A DNA stretch of 64,000 nucleotides from Cognataquiflexum gelatinilyticum (GCF_024813435.1 NZ_JANAEZ010000003.1:434001-498000), one strand, 5' to 3'; shown: positions 52,580 through 62,459, counted from the stretch's first letter. A program made the numbers and translations. The notes: generated by a model from the letters alone, not told the origin.

Positions 52580-54526
52580 ATGTTTGTTAAGGTATTTTTG
52601 GTGTGCTCTATCACTTTCATTTCTTTCAACCTTTTTGGACAAGAAAATGTCAGTGACTACCCTATCAGAATCAACTCCGCGCCGGATTATCCGATTGGTG
52701 AGCATATTTCCTTTTGGAAAGACAATGGTAATTCTGCTCCGGAAGAAGCCTTACGAAAATTTCAACAGGGATCTTTTTCTCCTCTTGCGCATCCCACCTT
52801 GTTCAACAAAGGATATACTGAGTCCATTTGGTGGTTTGCATTCCGGATTGAAAATGAGCTTGACTCTAAAAACACAGTCATTTTCAGTCCTGCAGGTGCT
52901 GCTATAAGAGAAGGAACCATGTATACTTTTGATAATAACGGGAAACTTATAGAAACGGCTTATTCGGGATTTATCCATGCAGGTCAATCGCGGGATATGC
53001 ATTCGAGGTTGAATTCCTATGAATTGATTCTTCCTGCAGGAGAAGGCTTTACATACCTTTTCAAACTGGATAGCAGAGGATTGAATACCTATGTGCCTTT
53101 TTACCTTGATGAACCTAATTCCTATTGGGAATATGAAATCAGCAGGACGGCCTTTTTCGGGACCGTTACGGGAGTGCTCATAATGGCAGCATTATTCGGT
53201 TTGTTTTTGTGGGCCTATTTCAGCGAAAAGCTGTACATCATTTTTGTTGGATATTTGCTTTCCTGCCTTGCATTGATCCTTGAAGAAGACGGTTTTCTTT
53301 TTCTTTGGATTTATGGTGATTATCTTGGAAGATTTTCATCGATCATCATCCCGTTTTTCAGCCTGATGATGTCAGGAATGCTCGTGATATTCATCATCCG
53401 GTTTTTTAATTTAAATGCCGGAAAAAACAAGCTACATACTTACGCTGTCCAATACATCAAGGCAGTTTTTACCTTTAGCCTTTTGCTTTTTTCTACTTTG
53501 TTGTTTGATTGGAACCCAAAATTGAACCTGATTCTGACAGGCACCGGGTTATCACTTTCTTTTACCAATATGTTGTTGGTGATACTGATAACTTTTTTCC
53601 AGATCAAAGCAAAAAAAGAAATCGCCTATTATATCCTGTTGGCCAACCTGATGTTGGTTTTTGGATTTACTAACTACATTCTGAATCTGACAGCAGTGAC
53701 CGATTGGCATCCCCTAAAGCCAAACGGATTGATAGTAGGGTCCATTTTCAATGTTATTTTACTTACAATCGGGATTATCCATAGGTACTATTTTATGAAA
53801 AAGGAAAAGGAACTGTTGGACCGACAGTTTATAGAACAGGAAAGGAATATCGCAAGGAGTATCATAGAAGCACAGGAGCGGGAAAGGCAAAGAATAGCCA
53901 AAGACCTTCACGATGATCTTGGGGGTTTGCTTGCTCTGATCAAATTGAAAGTAGATAGTTTGTTTTTGGAAGCTGAGACTATGCAAAAAGAATCAAAGAC
54001 AGGATTGGCTGAAACCCAAAAATTACTCATTATGGCAATCCATGACCTCAGGTTTATTTCCCATGAACTGATGCCAATGGAAGCTGCCGAAAAACGGTTA
54101 AAAACAATGGTGTCAGAGGTCCTAGACCTTGTGACGATCCAAAACAAAATTTCGATTACCTATAATATTGAAGATTTGCCTTACCTTACTTTGGATACAA
54201 AAATCAATCTTTTCAGAATCATCAAAGAACTGCTTAATAACATTATCAAGCATGCTGAAGCCAAAGAGGCTGATATTCAGTTATTCTATGATGAGATTGA
54301 TCAGACAGTGACATTGATTGTAACTGATGATGGTAAAGGTATTCCCAAGGAAATTTTGGATAAACCCAATGACGGCATGGGACTAAGAAATCTCCAAAAA
54401 AGAGTTGACTATCTTAGAGGAAATTTACATTTTGATTCCAATATAAATGGCACCACAGTAATAGTCACTATTCCATTTCAACAGATCACCCAAACCAATG
54501 AGTACACAGATAATTATAGCAGATGA
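52580..54526 (+). CDS. 7TMR-DISM sensor histidine kinase
   Basis: A 648-residue hybrid membrane sensor. A signal peptide (1-20) precedes an extracellular 7TMR-DISMED2-like domain of about 160 residues, then seven hydrophobic helices (about 185-405), a coiled-coil stalk rich in E, R and K, the HisKA_3 dimerisation helix with phospho-accepting H444 (ERERQRIAKDLHDDLGG), and a C-terminal HATPase domain with NNIIKHAEA near 555-563 and DDGKGIPKEI near 586-595. DISM domains are thought to bind carbohydrates or other small ligands. Its last 29 bases overlap the response regulator gene, its certain partner. Confidence 0.93.
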   Translation: MFVKVFLVCSITFISFNLFGQENVSDYPIRINSAPDYPIGEHISFWKDNGNSAPEEALRKFQQGSFSPLAHPTLFNKGYTESIWWFAFRIENELDSKNTVIFSPAGAAIREGTMYTFDNNGKLIETAYSGFIHAGQSRDMHSRLNSYELILPAGEGFTYLFKLDSRGLNTYVPFYLDEPNSYWEYEISRTAFFGTVTGVLIMAALFGLFLWAYFSEKLYIIFVGYLLSCLALILEEDGFLFLWIYGDYLGRFSSIIIPFFSLMMSGMLVIFIIRFFNLNAGKNKLHTYAVQYIKAVFTFSLLLFSTLLFDWNPKLNLILTGTGLSLSFTNMLLVILITFFQIKAKKEIAYYILLANLMLVFGFTNYILNLTAVTDWHPLKPNGLIVGSIFNVILLTIGIIHRYYFMKKEKELLDRQFIEQERNIARSIIEAQERERQRIAKDLHDDLGGLLALIKLKVDSLFLEAETMQKESKTGLAETQKLLIMAIHDLRFISHELMPMEAAEKRLKTMVSEVLDLVTIQNKISITYNIEDLPYLTLDTKINLFRIIKELLNNIIKHAEAKEADIQLFYDEIDQTVTLIVTDDGKGIPKEILDKPNDGMGLRNLQKRVDYLRGNLHFDSNINGTTVIVTIPFQQITQTNEYTDNYSR

Positions 54527-55136
54527 CCATGAATTATTTACTTCAGGCTTAGACAATCTTGTCAGTACAAATCCAAATATCAAGGTATTGGCGCATTTCA
54601 GAAACGGTAAAGAAGTCCTTACTTACTTAGAACGTGGAAACAAAGCTGATGTATTGATCCTAGACCTCAATATGCCTGTGATGGACGGACTTCAATTGCT
54701 TGGGCATTTGCAGCGGGATTATCCGGTTATTAAGAAGCTCGTGATCAGTATGCACCAAACAACATCTTCTATTGAGTTGTGCAAAAACCTTGGTGCTGAT
54801 GGTTTTATTGGCAAAGACTCCTCACTTCATGTAATGTTGAATGCCCTGAATGTAATTATTGAAGGAGGTAAATTCTTTCAGGAATCCAATCAAGTGGTTT
54901 TTGATTCCGAAGGAAAGGGCTTTTACGAAAAACTAAATCATCAATATAAGCTTTCAAAACGGGAGGTTGATATTATCCAACTTATCCTCAATCAATATGA
55001 AAGCAGCGAAATCGCTGATAAACTCAACCTCAGCCCGCTTACAGTAAAAACCCATCGCAAGAATATTTTCAGAAAACTTGGAGTCAGGAACCTGGCAGGA
55101 TTGGTGGCTTTGGTCAAAGACCATCCGAGACTTTAA
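54498..55136 (+). CDS. NarL/FixJ-family response regulator
   Basis: A 212-residue transcription regulator. The receiver domain has the acidic pocket DDHE (9-12) and phosphorylation site D56 (LILDLNMP); the switch serine/threonine and lysine (GKD near 109-111) are in place. The C-terminal GerE/LuxR helix-turn-helix (about 148-210) reads LSKREVDIIQLIL and LSPLTVKTHRKNIFRKLGVRN. It overlaps the sensor kinase gene by 29 bases. The regulated genes are unknown; the downstream lipoprotein pair is a natural candidate (inference). Confidence 0.95.
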   Translation: MSTQIIIADDHELFTSGLDNLVSTNPNIKVLAHFRNGKEVLTYLERGNKADVLILDLNMPVMDGLQLLGHLQRDYPVIKKLVISMHQTTSSIELCKNLGADGFIGKDSSLHVMLNALNVIIEGGKFFQESNQVVFDSEGKGFYEKLNHQYKLSKREVDIIQLILNQYESSEIADKLNLSPLTVKTHRKNIFRKLGVRNLAGLVALVKDHPRL

Positions 55137-55595
55137 CAGTAATTGGGTTTTTTGAGATCTTAAGTTTTTATCACGACTTGTTTGAAAAATACTCCTTTTG
55201 GGGTATTTCAATTCTTTGATTATTTATTGAATTTTACAATACAAAGATTCAAAACTTCCTGACATCAATATTAAGATTATCCCTTAATTGAACATTTTTT
55301 ATCGACCATCGCTGTTGCTGATTTTTTTCGGCAGCAGCTTTTTTTATGAAAATCTGAGAAATGAAATAAAACTGAATTTAACTTTAACCGATTTTTACAA
55401 ATAAGAAAAGACCATATGAGATTATTAAAAATCACCAAAATCATTTTTTGAGTTTTCATTTTTTGCCAAACAAAGACCTCTTTTTAGTCTTTGGAATGTC
55501 AAAGGTTAGGTAACTTTATTGTACAAAATCAAATGCTTTAATTGAGTTTGATGAATGTAGGCCGGACCATTTGAATTCCAAAAACCTGAATAGCG
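55137..55595. other. 459-base intergenic region with terminator, before the FISUMP lipoprotein
   Basis: No gene is supported. A hairpin gctgttgctg / cggcagcagc (55311-55338) with wobble pairs and an 8-base loop runs into TTTTTTT and probably ends the kinase/regulator transcript. The remainder is AT-rich and must include the promoter of the lipoprotein operon. Confidence 0.55.
55311..55345 (+). terminator. Terminator after the two-component operon
   Basis: Ten-bp stem with G-U pairs allowed, followed by seven Ts, about 175 bases beyond the response-regulator stop. Confidence 0.65.
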
Positions 55596-57683
55596 ATGAA
55601 AACCTCTTTTAGAATTCTAATCTCTATTTTTTCGATCCTACTTCTTTTGGGATGCAGGGAAGAAGAGGAAGTACCTGTTTATAACCCGATTATTGTGGAA
55701 GATTATGTTACCGCATTTGACTTGGTCAAAGTCTATGCCCCCGGCCTTGGAAAAAGTGAACAGATTTTTAAGGGCTATTTTTCAGAAATCATCCAGGTCA
55801 CTTTGGGCCGCTCCGGAGAGGATTCGTTGGTTTTTATCATGCCTGAGTTGCCCATGGGACGCGCAGAACTCAAAGTAGAGATCAATGGGAAACCGAGGAT
55901 ATGGAAATTTGATCTCGGTATTTATTTTCCTCCTGCTTCAGAATCAGTTTTTGATGGCCTGATCCGAAACAGTGAAGCTTTATTGTCGGAGATGCAAGCC
56001 TTTGAATCATTAGAGGGATTTTCTCAGGATTATTTGAAGTGGATCAACCAATTAAAAATGGAATATTCACAACTTAACGAAAAGGAAAAAAAGGATTTCG
56101 AAGGTGTTATGACCAAGCCTTTTAATAAATTTTGGCTTAATTTTTTAAAAGATTCTCCCTCGAAACTGAAAGTTCCGGCCTGCGAAGATTATCCCATTAT
56201 TGATTTTTTAGGGAGGATTAATTTCATTGAAAATTTGTTTTCGTCACCCTTTTCCCCAAGAGGTTTTGAGTATTTAGCAAGGTATACGGAATTGCCTGAT
56301 TCAAAATTTTATCGATCAATCAAAACCGGAATCGGTTTGTCATTTTGGTATCAAATCGGTCTTATTGAGGCGTTGGCAACCAAAAATTTGACTTGTCCGA
56401 TCCTCAGGAACCTTGTATTCAAAATACCCGGAGACCAGCCGGGGTCATTTGTTGAACAGCCGACTTTGATTTTCGAGTCAGGTGAAATGAATGAAGTTTA
56501 TGCTTTTGGGGAATTTCAAAAACCCAATATGATTGGTCTTAATTCCTTTTTTGAAGATCAGTTCAGAGTAAAAGTGGAAAGTTTCAAAACCTTAAAAAAA
56601 AGCACCTCCAAAATTCTGGTTATGTTGGATGACAGGGCTGATCTTCCAATTATGGATGATGAACCTCTGTATATCATTCCTGCAACGGCTCCTCTTGAAC
56701 AAATTCCTTTTCCGTCCTCTTTTCCAATGACGGTCCAAATTTTTGACAATCCGGAGATCAGATTTATTGGATATGTATTTGAAGAGGGTAAATTAAAGAT
56801 GGAATTAGAAAGCTTAACAGGTTTGGAACAGGATTTTGTTTTGAATATGAACTCTTTAGGTTTTGAGAAAAATGTTCCTGCCAAACTCAAGGTTTTCTGT
56901 CCCATGTTGGCACAGGTAGTTTTGGATGAGGGAAAGATCCAGATGGATATACAATACGGTACTACTCCTTATCAGATTACTTGGAGCAATGGGCTGACAG
57001 GAACAGGGCCATTTGATTTTGCTCCTGGAGCATACACTGTACAAGTACTGGATTTTAATGGATGTGAAGAGGCAATTGATTTTGAAATGCCGGAATTCAG
57101 TACGGTGACTGATATTGATGGAAATGAGTACAAGACAGTCAAGATCGGCAATCAATGGTGGATGGCGGAAAATCTCAGAACAACCAGAAAAAACGATGGC
57201 TCTCCAATCACCAAAGTCAGTGCACCTTCAGAATGGGTGGGGAATCCGGATCTAAGCGTTTATTCAGTTCTTGAAACCAAACCGGGAAACGATCAGAAAT
57301 ATGGTAATGTATATAATGGAAAAGCGGTTTGTTGCGAAATCTGTCCAACAGGTTGGGCAATCCCTGAGGGAGAAGATTGGGCACAGTTACAAGATTTTTT
57401 AGGCCCAAGGCATGCTACCAAGATGAAAACTTATCAGGATTGGGAAAACAATGTAGTCAAAGGTTCTAATATCAGCGGGTTTTCTGCCCAGCCAACAGGA
57501 TATATAGAGTGGACTGGCATGTATGAAGGAGAGGGTTCAGTAACATATTTTCGTGTACCTACCAAATCCGAACCTCCCTTCAGCCATAACTTTTTTTTGT
57601 TGGGTATAAGCCTAGGTGAAGAGATCTTTGCAAGTGCAGAAAATCCCGGTGGGCTTTATACGGTAAGGTGCGTCAAGGATTGA
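55596..57683 (+). CDS. Lipoprotein with unrecognised N-terminal region, SprB-like repeat and FISUMP domain (copy A)
   Basis: A 695-residue predicted surface lipoprotein (lipobox LLLGC, cysteine near residue 20, then EEEEV). Residues about 20-120 form an IPT-like beta domain (SEIIQVTLGRSGEDSLVFIMP), then a mostly helical region to about 270 with SFWYQIGLIEALA, then more beta structure. Residues about 440-505 are an SprB-type repeat (PYQITWSNGLTG ... YTVQVLDFNGC). Residues 505-695 are a FISUMP domain with IGNQWWMAENLRTT, CCEICPTGW and the terminal YTVRCVK. Tandem with a paralogue of the same build 284 bases downstream. Function unknown; likely adhesion or glycan contact. Confidence 0.85.
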   Translation: MKTSFRILISIFSILLLLGCREEEEVPVYNPIIVEDYVTAFDLVKVYAPGLGKSEQIFKGYFSEIIQVTLGRSGEDSLVFIMPELPMGRAELKVEINGKPRIWKFDLGIYFPPASESVFDGLIRNSEALLSEMQAFESLEGFSQDYLKWINQLKMEYSQLNEKEKKDFEGVMTKPFNKFWLNFLKDSPSKLKVPACEDYPIIDFLGRINFIENLFSSPFSPRGFEYLARYTELPDSKFYRSIKTGIGLSFWYQIGLIEALATKNLTCPILRNLVFKIPGDQPGSFVEQPTLIFESGEMNEVYAFGEFQKPNMIGLNSFFEDQFRVKVESFKTLKKSTSKILVMLDDRADLPIMDDEPLYIIPATAPLEQIPFPSSFPMTVQIFDNPEIRFIGYVFEEGKLKMELESLTGLEQDFVLNMNSLGFEKNVPAKLKVFCPMLAQVVLDEGKIQMDIQYGTTPYQITWSNGLTGTGPFDFAPGAYTVQVLDFNGCEEAIDFEMPEFSTVTDIDGNEYKTVKIGNQWWMAENLRTTRKNDGSPITKVSAPSEWVGNPDLSVYSVLETKPGNDQKYGNVYNGKAVCCEICPTGWAIPEGEDWAQLQDFLGPRHATKMKTYQDWENNVVKGSNISGFSAQPTGYIEWTGMYEGEGSVTYFRVPTKSEPPFSHNFFLLGISLGEEIFASAENPGGLYTVRCVKD

Positions 57684-57967
57684 GAAAGGCCAAATTGTCA
57701 AGTCCATATTAAGTGTTACGGTTTTAAAAATAAGTTTTGAAAACAATAGGTTTTGGTTCGGTGGCTTTTTTGTGAAAAACCATTCATTCAGATCTTAAAG
57801 GGAGATGATTTTCTTAAAAACTACCTTTGTGCTCAATATTTTTCAGAATTGGAATGACCTTTTATTAGACTTCTGTTTTTTTTGCATTTTCTCTTTAAAC
57901 TGCCTCATTTCCCATCAAAAAATATTCAAATAAAATGACTAACTTTTCGTTGTTTTGATTTAACCGC

Positions 57968-60037
57968 ATGAAATCCAGGGTCTTACTTTTTATAATTGCA
58001 TCAATTTCTGTGATTATCTTTTTTTCCTGCAAAGAGGAAGAGGAACCCCTCCAAGTCCTTCCCCCTGTAGAAGGAGGTGAGTGGATAATCTATCAATTGG
58101 CCAAAGTCCCTGCAGCGGATATTCCTGTAGAGGACAAGAGTTTTTCAGGGACAATAGGTGGTGTGGAAATCAGTTTGGCCAGAATCCCCGGAGATTCTTT
58201 AATTTTTATCATTCCGGATATTGGGACTGGGCCTACTCAATTGAATGTAACTATGGGCAAACAGATCCGGACCTGGGATCTGCAGCTTATCAAATGGCCA
58301 AATAACACAGAAACGGGAGTTTTTTTTGATAGATTTCTAAAAAGTGTCCTTGACCTACAAATTAAAATCCAAGAGGTTGATGAACTGAAAGAAATGGTTG
58401 TTCCATTTGGATTGTGGATTGGCTTTTTTACCCAAAAGCTGCAATCCTTGTCAGATATTGAGAAAGAGGCTATGGCAGGAACATTTCAAGCGGGACAGAA
58501 TCACTTGTTTTTCGAAAATCCAAAGAAATCCTTTGAGTTAAGCTGCCTAAATGGTCCTGAAGATACGATGTCCTCCATGACCTATGGGTTTGTGACATAT
58601 GATATTTCTTATCTGAAGCACATTTCCAAACTTCCCAAAACCCCTTTTCATGAAGCAGTGGTTGCAGGATTTGGTTTGTCTTTTTGGTACCAGAAAATTC
58701 TTTTGGAATATTATGCCTATCAGACGCTGTTATGTCCTGTAATTCAAGATGTTCAATTGATAGAATCAAGTACCGGGAAAATACTTCAACCTGGTGACAT
58801 TGTGAGTATTGAACCTTTGGAGCTGATATCATTTAAAGCTTTTGGGACATTCCGAAAAATCACCAAAACGGACATAGAACAAGGAATAGATGCAATGTTT
58901 TCCCCAACTTATGGATTCAGGAGAAAGGCATTGCTTTCTAAATACTTTTCAAGTTGGATACAAACATACATAGAAGATTACAAATGGGATTTGCCTATTC
59001 TCAATGAGAGATCATTGGTCTTTGCTCCCGATGAAGCACCGATCACTACAGGTCCGGTAATTGGTCAGTCATGGTACCTGCCTTATATGGATAATCCGGA
59101 TGTTAGATTGGTTGAAAACAATTTTGTGGGGGACAGTTTAACATTAAAGTTTGAAAATTATCTAGGGGACCCACTTCCATTCAATTTGAAATTAGAACTA
59201 TGGGCACCTTCCTTCAATAAGGGTTTTGAGGTTTCCGCAGTCCTTCAGACAGGTTGTCCTTTGACAGTGGATTTGTTGATGATCGGTAGGACGCATTCTC
59301 TGGATATTGTGTCAGGGCTGCAACCTTACGAAATTACTTGGTCAAATGGAATAATTGGAGTCCTCTCCCAAAACCTTTCTCCAGGTAATTATGATGTAAA
59401 AGTTACCGATGCAGATGGATGCGAAAGAACAATACCTTTCCCTGTGCCGGAATTTGGAACGGTGGAAGATATTGATGGAAATGTCTATGAAACAGTCAAA
59501 ATCGGCAATACTTGGTGGATGACGGAAAACCTGCGTACTACCAGAAAGAAGGATGGGACTGCCATCCAATTGATCGAAGCGGATGCTGCTTGGAGTTCAG
59601 CAACAGGACCTGCCTATTCTTGGAAAGGAAATGATTCGGGTGTGGATGAAATCTACGGGAAACTATACAACTACCCTGCAGCCTGCTGTGATATTTGCCC
59701 TGAAGGCTGGCGACTTCCGGGTATTGCAGAATTCAGTTCCTTATCGGGTATTTTCGGAATGAAATACGGAAAACACATGAAAGAAGTGAATGGATGGCCA
59801 ATGGGTTCATTAAAATCTACGAATCTTTCAGGATTACGAATTTTGCCAAGTGGTGCTCGCTCTGGAACAAATGGGAATTTTGGTGGACTGTCAGGAGAAT
59901 TGGCTACATTCTGGACTAGTGCGAAGGATGCTTATGGATTGCCTCAAATAGGACTTCTCCTAGGATCAGCTGATTTTTTTTCAGTTACTTTTTCCACAAA
60001 CTCAAGGGATGGTTTAAGTGTACGCTGTGTGAAGTAG
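57968..60037 (+). CDS. Lipoprotein with unrecognised N-terminal region, SprB-like repeat and FISUMP domain (copy B)
   Basis: A 689-residue paralogue of the preceding gene with the same domain order. Lipobox IFFSC near residue 20 followed by KEEEEP. The N-terminal beta domain repeats the pattern VEISLARIPGDSLIFIIPDIG seen in copy A, and GLSFWYQ recurs near 235. The SprB-like repeat spans about 427-495 (PYEITWSNGIIG ... YDVKVTDADGC) and FISUMP about 497-689 (IGNTWWMTENLRTT, CCDICPEGW, LSVRCVK). Conservation is strong in the C-terminal third and weak in the N-terminal half, as expected if the N-terminal part contacts different partners. Both genes probably form one unit. Confidence 0.85.
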   Translation: MKSRVLLFIIASISVIIFFSCKEEEEPLQVLPPVEGGEWIIYQLAKVPAADIPVEDKSFSGTIGGVEISLARIPGDSLIFIIPDIGTGPTQLNVTMGKQIRTWDLQLIKWPNNTETGVFFDRFLKSVLDLQIKIQEVDELKEMVVPFGLWIGFFTQKLQSLSDIEKEAMAGTFQAGQNHLFFENPKKSFELSCLNGPEDTMSSMTYGFVTYDISYLKHISKLPKTPFHEAVVAGFGLSFWYQKILLEYYAYQTLLCPVIQDVQLIESSTGKILQPGDIVSIEPLELISFKAFGTFRKITKTDIEQGIDAMFSPTYGFRRKALLSKYFSSWIQTYIEDYKWDLPILNERSLVFAPDEAPITTGPVIGQSWYLPYMDNPDVRLVENNFVGDSLTLKFENYLGDPLPFNLKLELWAPSFNKGFEVSAVLQTGCPLTVDLLMIGRTHSLDIVSGLQPYEITWSNGIIGVLSQNLSPGNYDVKVTDADGCERTIPFPVPEFGTVEDIDGNVYETVKIGNTWWMTENLRTTRKKDGTAIQLIEADAAWSSATGPAYSWKGNDSGVDEIYGKLYNYPAACCDICPEGWRLPGIAEFSSLSGIFGMKYGKHMKEVNGWPMGSLKSTNLSGLRILPSGARSGTNGNFGGLSGELATFWTSAKDAYGLPQIGLLLGSADFFSVTFSTNSRDGLSVRCVK

Positions 60038-60683
60038 TATTTTTTGAAAGGGGAGGAGGATTTTCAATATTGATTTTAGGATGTTTTTGCTCCCCTACTA
60101 TTTGAATTAAAGAATATTTTCAATTCTCAAAACCAAAACTTGCCACTTTCTCCCCGTTTCCTGCCACTTTCTTGGCCAAACCAGCAATGCACTAAAAGGA
60201 GCTGTTTTTGATCGGTATTCTTATTTAACTTTTGCTAACAATAGAAAAAAATGAATGTGTTCATAAGGGGTTTAAATTCAAATCCATTTTTCCTAAACCG
60301 GATATTTGGAATTCAATCTAACGGTAGCTTTTTAAAAATAAACTTTAACGACCCCTTTCCTAATAGCCTGGAAAGGGGATTTTTTTGGAATTTTCCTCAT
60401 CATCCATTTGCCGATGCTGATTTCTAAAAATTGTAATAAAAAGACCAATCCTGCTTTGACCATCAACTAGGTCAAATTTGCCAAATTCTTTCTTTAGGTG
60501 ACCAATATCTAATTCCGGGTATTATCAGAAAATCTTCTGTTTTAAATTCAAAAACCAATTAGTTACCGATAATCCCAATTGAATTTAGACAGCAACAAAT
60601 TGAATGGTGTTTGATTGGGTTTTTTGAACCGACCACAGACCTATCATTTAATGAAAAGCAACTTTTACCTAAATCAGAATGTC
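60038..60683. other. 646-base intergenic region with one terminator
   Basis: No gene is supported. At 60352-60378 is a perfect 9-bp hairpin (cccctttcc / ggaaagggg) followed by ATTTTTTT, a good rho-independent terminator although 315 bases beyond the lipoprotein stop, so either a long 3' tail or an unseen small RNA ends there. Upstream, ccactttct occurs twice within 24 bases (60143 and 60167). A 58-codon frame at 60251-60427 runs through the terminator and is rejected as a gene. Confidence 0.55.
60352..60386 (+). terminator. Terminator with T tract in the long intergenic region
   Basis: Stem cccctttcc / ggaaagggg, 9-base loop, T tract. The transcript it ends is not certain. Confidence 0.8.
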
Positions 60684-62165
60684 ATGAAAAGAAGAATGAA
60701 AGTATGGAAGTGCGCAGTGGTTATTCAGCTAATTTTCTTTACCTGCCTGATAGGTTGTATTGAAGAGAAGGTGGAACCTGATGACCAGGATGATTTAATT
60801 GAAGAGGCAGAAAAGGCCAAAAAACAAATTTTAGACCTTATCAATAACGATGAAGAAAACATAATTTGGAAGATTGAGACAGCCCTATTGAAAAATGCAA
60901 ATGGCATCTTTGATATCAGTGATAATTTTAATGTCAGGGATGATGAATTTATTTTCATCAAAAATCCCACCGCTCCAAACGGAAGGTTATCCGATTCAGA
61001 CTTTATGGAATGGAGAATTGGCGATGGTATCAATGTCACTGGTAAAACCATTCAAGAATCCAAACAGGAATATCTTTTCCCCAATGAACAATATGGATTT
61101 GCTATTGAAAAATTAGGGGATAAATACCAAATTCAATTGGAAGGTGGTAAGATGAATTTTGAGGTTTTCGAAGACAATAAGTTAAAAGGTCAAATTTTTT
61201 ATAAGGATGAAAATGCTGAACTAGAGGTAGTATTAAGGAGGCAAGAAATCGAAGAAGGCAAATCAAAAATTACGTTTCTGGAATTTGAGCCATTTACCAA
61301 AATTAATCTTTCCATAGTAACTGGACATGCCCCTGATCTTACAAAATCCTCAGTAAATAATTCCTTATATTTTTCAGGAAGAGAAGATTCAAATTCTGCA
61401 CGACCACAGCGGGTAATTAAAATTGACGTTCAGAATAAAGAACAAAAAGAAGTAGTGGAATTGGGGCATCAAGACTTTGTGACAAAAACCTCTGTTGTGA
61501 TTCAGGATAGGTTATATATTTTTGGTGGTCAAGTGGTTTGGATTTATGACCTGGATCTGAAACTGCAGCAAGATTGGATTTCACATGGAGATACATACAC
61601 GCGTTTTGGTATGTCCTCAGTACAAGATGATTTTTATATCTATGCAGTAACAGATTTGAACATCGGACAAGAAGCAACTCCTGATATCTTCAAGTTTAAC
61701 CTGTCTACATTAAAGAAGGAAAAGTTTTTAACTTCTCCTGAGATGAAAACCAACACCCGAGGGGTTATCAATTATGACTATCTCTATATTTTTGGTGGGT
61801 CTTCTACATGGATTGGAGGGGAGTATGATGGGTTTTTGAGGAGGATTAATTTAAAAACTAAGGAGTTTTCCAAAAATCCACTTCCGTTTGGTATAGAAAG
61901 AACATTTTCTAGCCGAAGAAACCATGAAATTTTTTATATGGGTTTGACTGCAAACAATGAAAAGAACCATCAGCTTGTGATTTTTGACACAAATTCCGAA
62001 ACCTACAATGTAGTGGATACTAATTTAAAGTTATTGGAACCTGCTTTAAGATCGCAGGTTGCCGGTCTGACTATTATGGATAATTACTTATATGTCCTTT
62101 TTGGTGCCGAAACTCCAGGTGTAGAGAAAAAAGATTGGACCATTTATAGGGCTTTGTTACCCTAA
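60684..62165 (+). CDS. Lipoprotein with kelch-like beta-propeller
   Basis: A 493-residue predicted lipoprotein. I use the ATG at 60684 (MKRRMKVWKC), which leads straight into a signal peptide with lipobox LIGC; an ATG at 60651 and a TTG at 60615 are in frame but add non-hydrophobic sequence. Residues about 25-220 are a charged region with a DUF-like beta fold. From about 225 the repeats NNSLYFSGRED, QDRLYIFGGQVVWIYD, YDYLYIFGGSSTWIGG and DNYLYVLFGAE show kelch-type strands, five or six blades. Kelch propellers bind proteins or glycans. It follows the FISUMP pair on the same strand but after a terminator. Confidence 0.78.
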   Translation: MKRRMKVWKCAVVIQLIFFTCLIGCIEEKVEPDDQDDLIEEAEKAKKQILDLINNDEENIIWKIETALLKNANGIFDISDNFNVRDDEFIFIKNPTAPNGRLSDSDFMEWRIGDGINVTGKTIQESKQEYLFPNEQYGFAIEKLGDKYQIQLEGGKMNFEVFEDNKLKGQIFYKDENAELEVVLRRQEIEEGKSKITFLEFEPFTKINLSIVTGHAPDLTKSSVNNSLYFSGREDSNSARPQRVIKIDVQNKEQKEVVELGHQDFVTKTSVVIQDRLYIFGGQVVWIYDLDLKLQQDWISHGDTYTRFGMSSVQDDFYIYAVTDLNIGQEATPDIFKFNLSTLKKEKFLTSPEMKTNTRGVINYDYLYIFGGSSTWIGGEYDGFLRRINLKTKEFSKNPLPFGIERTFSSRRNHEIFYMGLTANNEKNHQLVIFDTNSETYNVVDTNLKLLEPALRSQVAGLTIMDNYLYVLFGAETPGVEKKDWTIYRALLP

Positions 62166-62213
62166 ACTTTGGATTATTAAGTTTGAAAGAATGAGGTATA
62201 TACCGTCTTGAAG

Positions 62214-62244
62214 AAAAAAAGTGGCCCATGAGGTCACTTTTTTT
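62214..62244 (+). terminator. Terminator after the propeller lipoprotein gene
   Basis: Thirteen-bp stem (aaaaaaagtggcc / ggtcacttttttt) with one wobble-type mismatch, 5-base loop, and T tract. Confidence 0.82.
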
Positions 62245-62349
62245 CAATTTCTTCTTTGTAACAATTTCAAAGACTCAATCATTTGGAAGCTTTTTGTAAT
62301 TTTTTCTTTTTCCTAATGAATACTTAGTATTTCGAAGCTAGTTTATATT

Positions 62350-62459
62350 TTAATTCTCTGCGACCTCAGTTTCTATGGTGATTTCATTTTTATGCCTCCC
62401 TGACTTCGTTGTAACCAATTTCAGGAATCCTCTTAGCGTTTTAGCGCCTTTGCGGGAAA
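62350..62459. repeat. Degenerate TCTGCG/TTAGCG intergenic repeat
   Basis: Immediately after the minus-strand dehydrogenase gene: ttctctgcgacctcag near 62353-62368 and tcttagcgttttagcgcctttgcggg near 62431-62456. Same word family as the repeats at 38664-38880. No gene. Confidence 0.5.

Noticed and set aside
60251..60427. A 58-codon ATG-started frame in the gap before the propeller lipoprotein
   Set aside because: It runs straight through a strong rho-independent terminator, has no ribosome-binding signal and an unusual composition (F- and N-rich); more likely chance.
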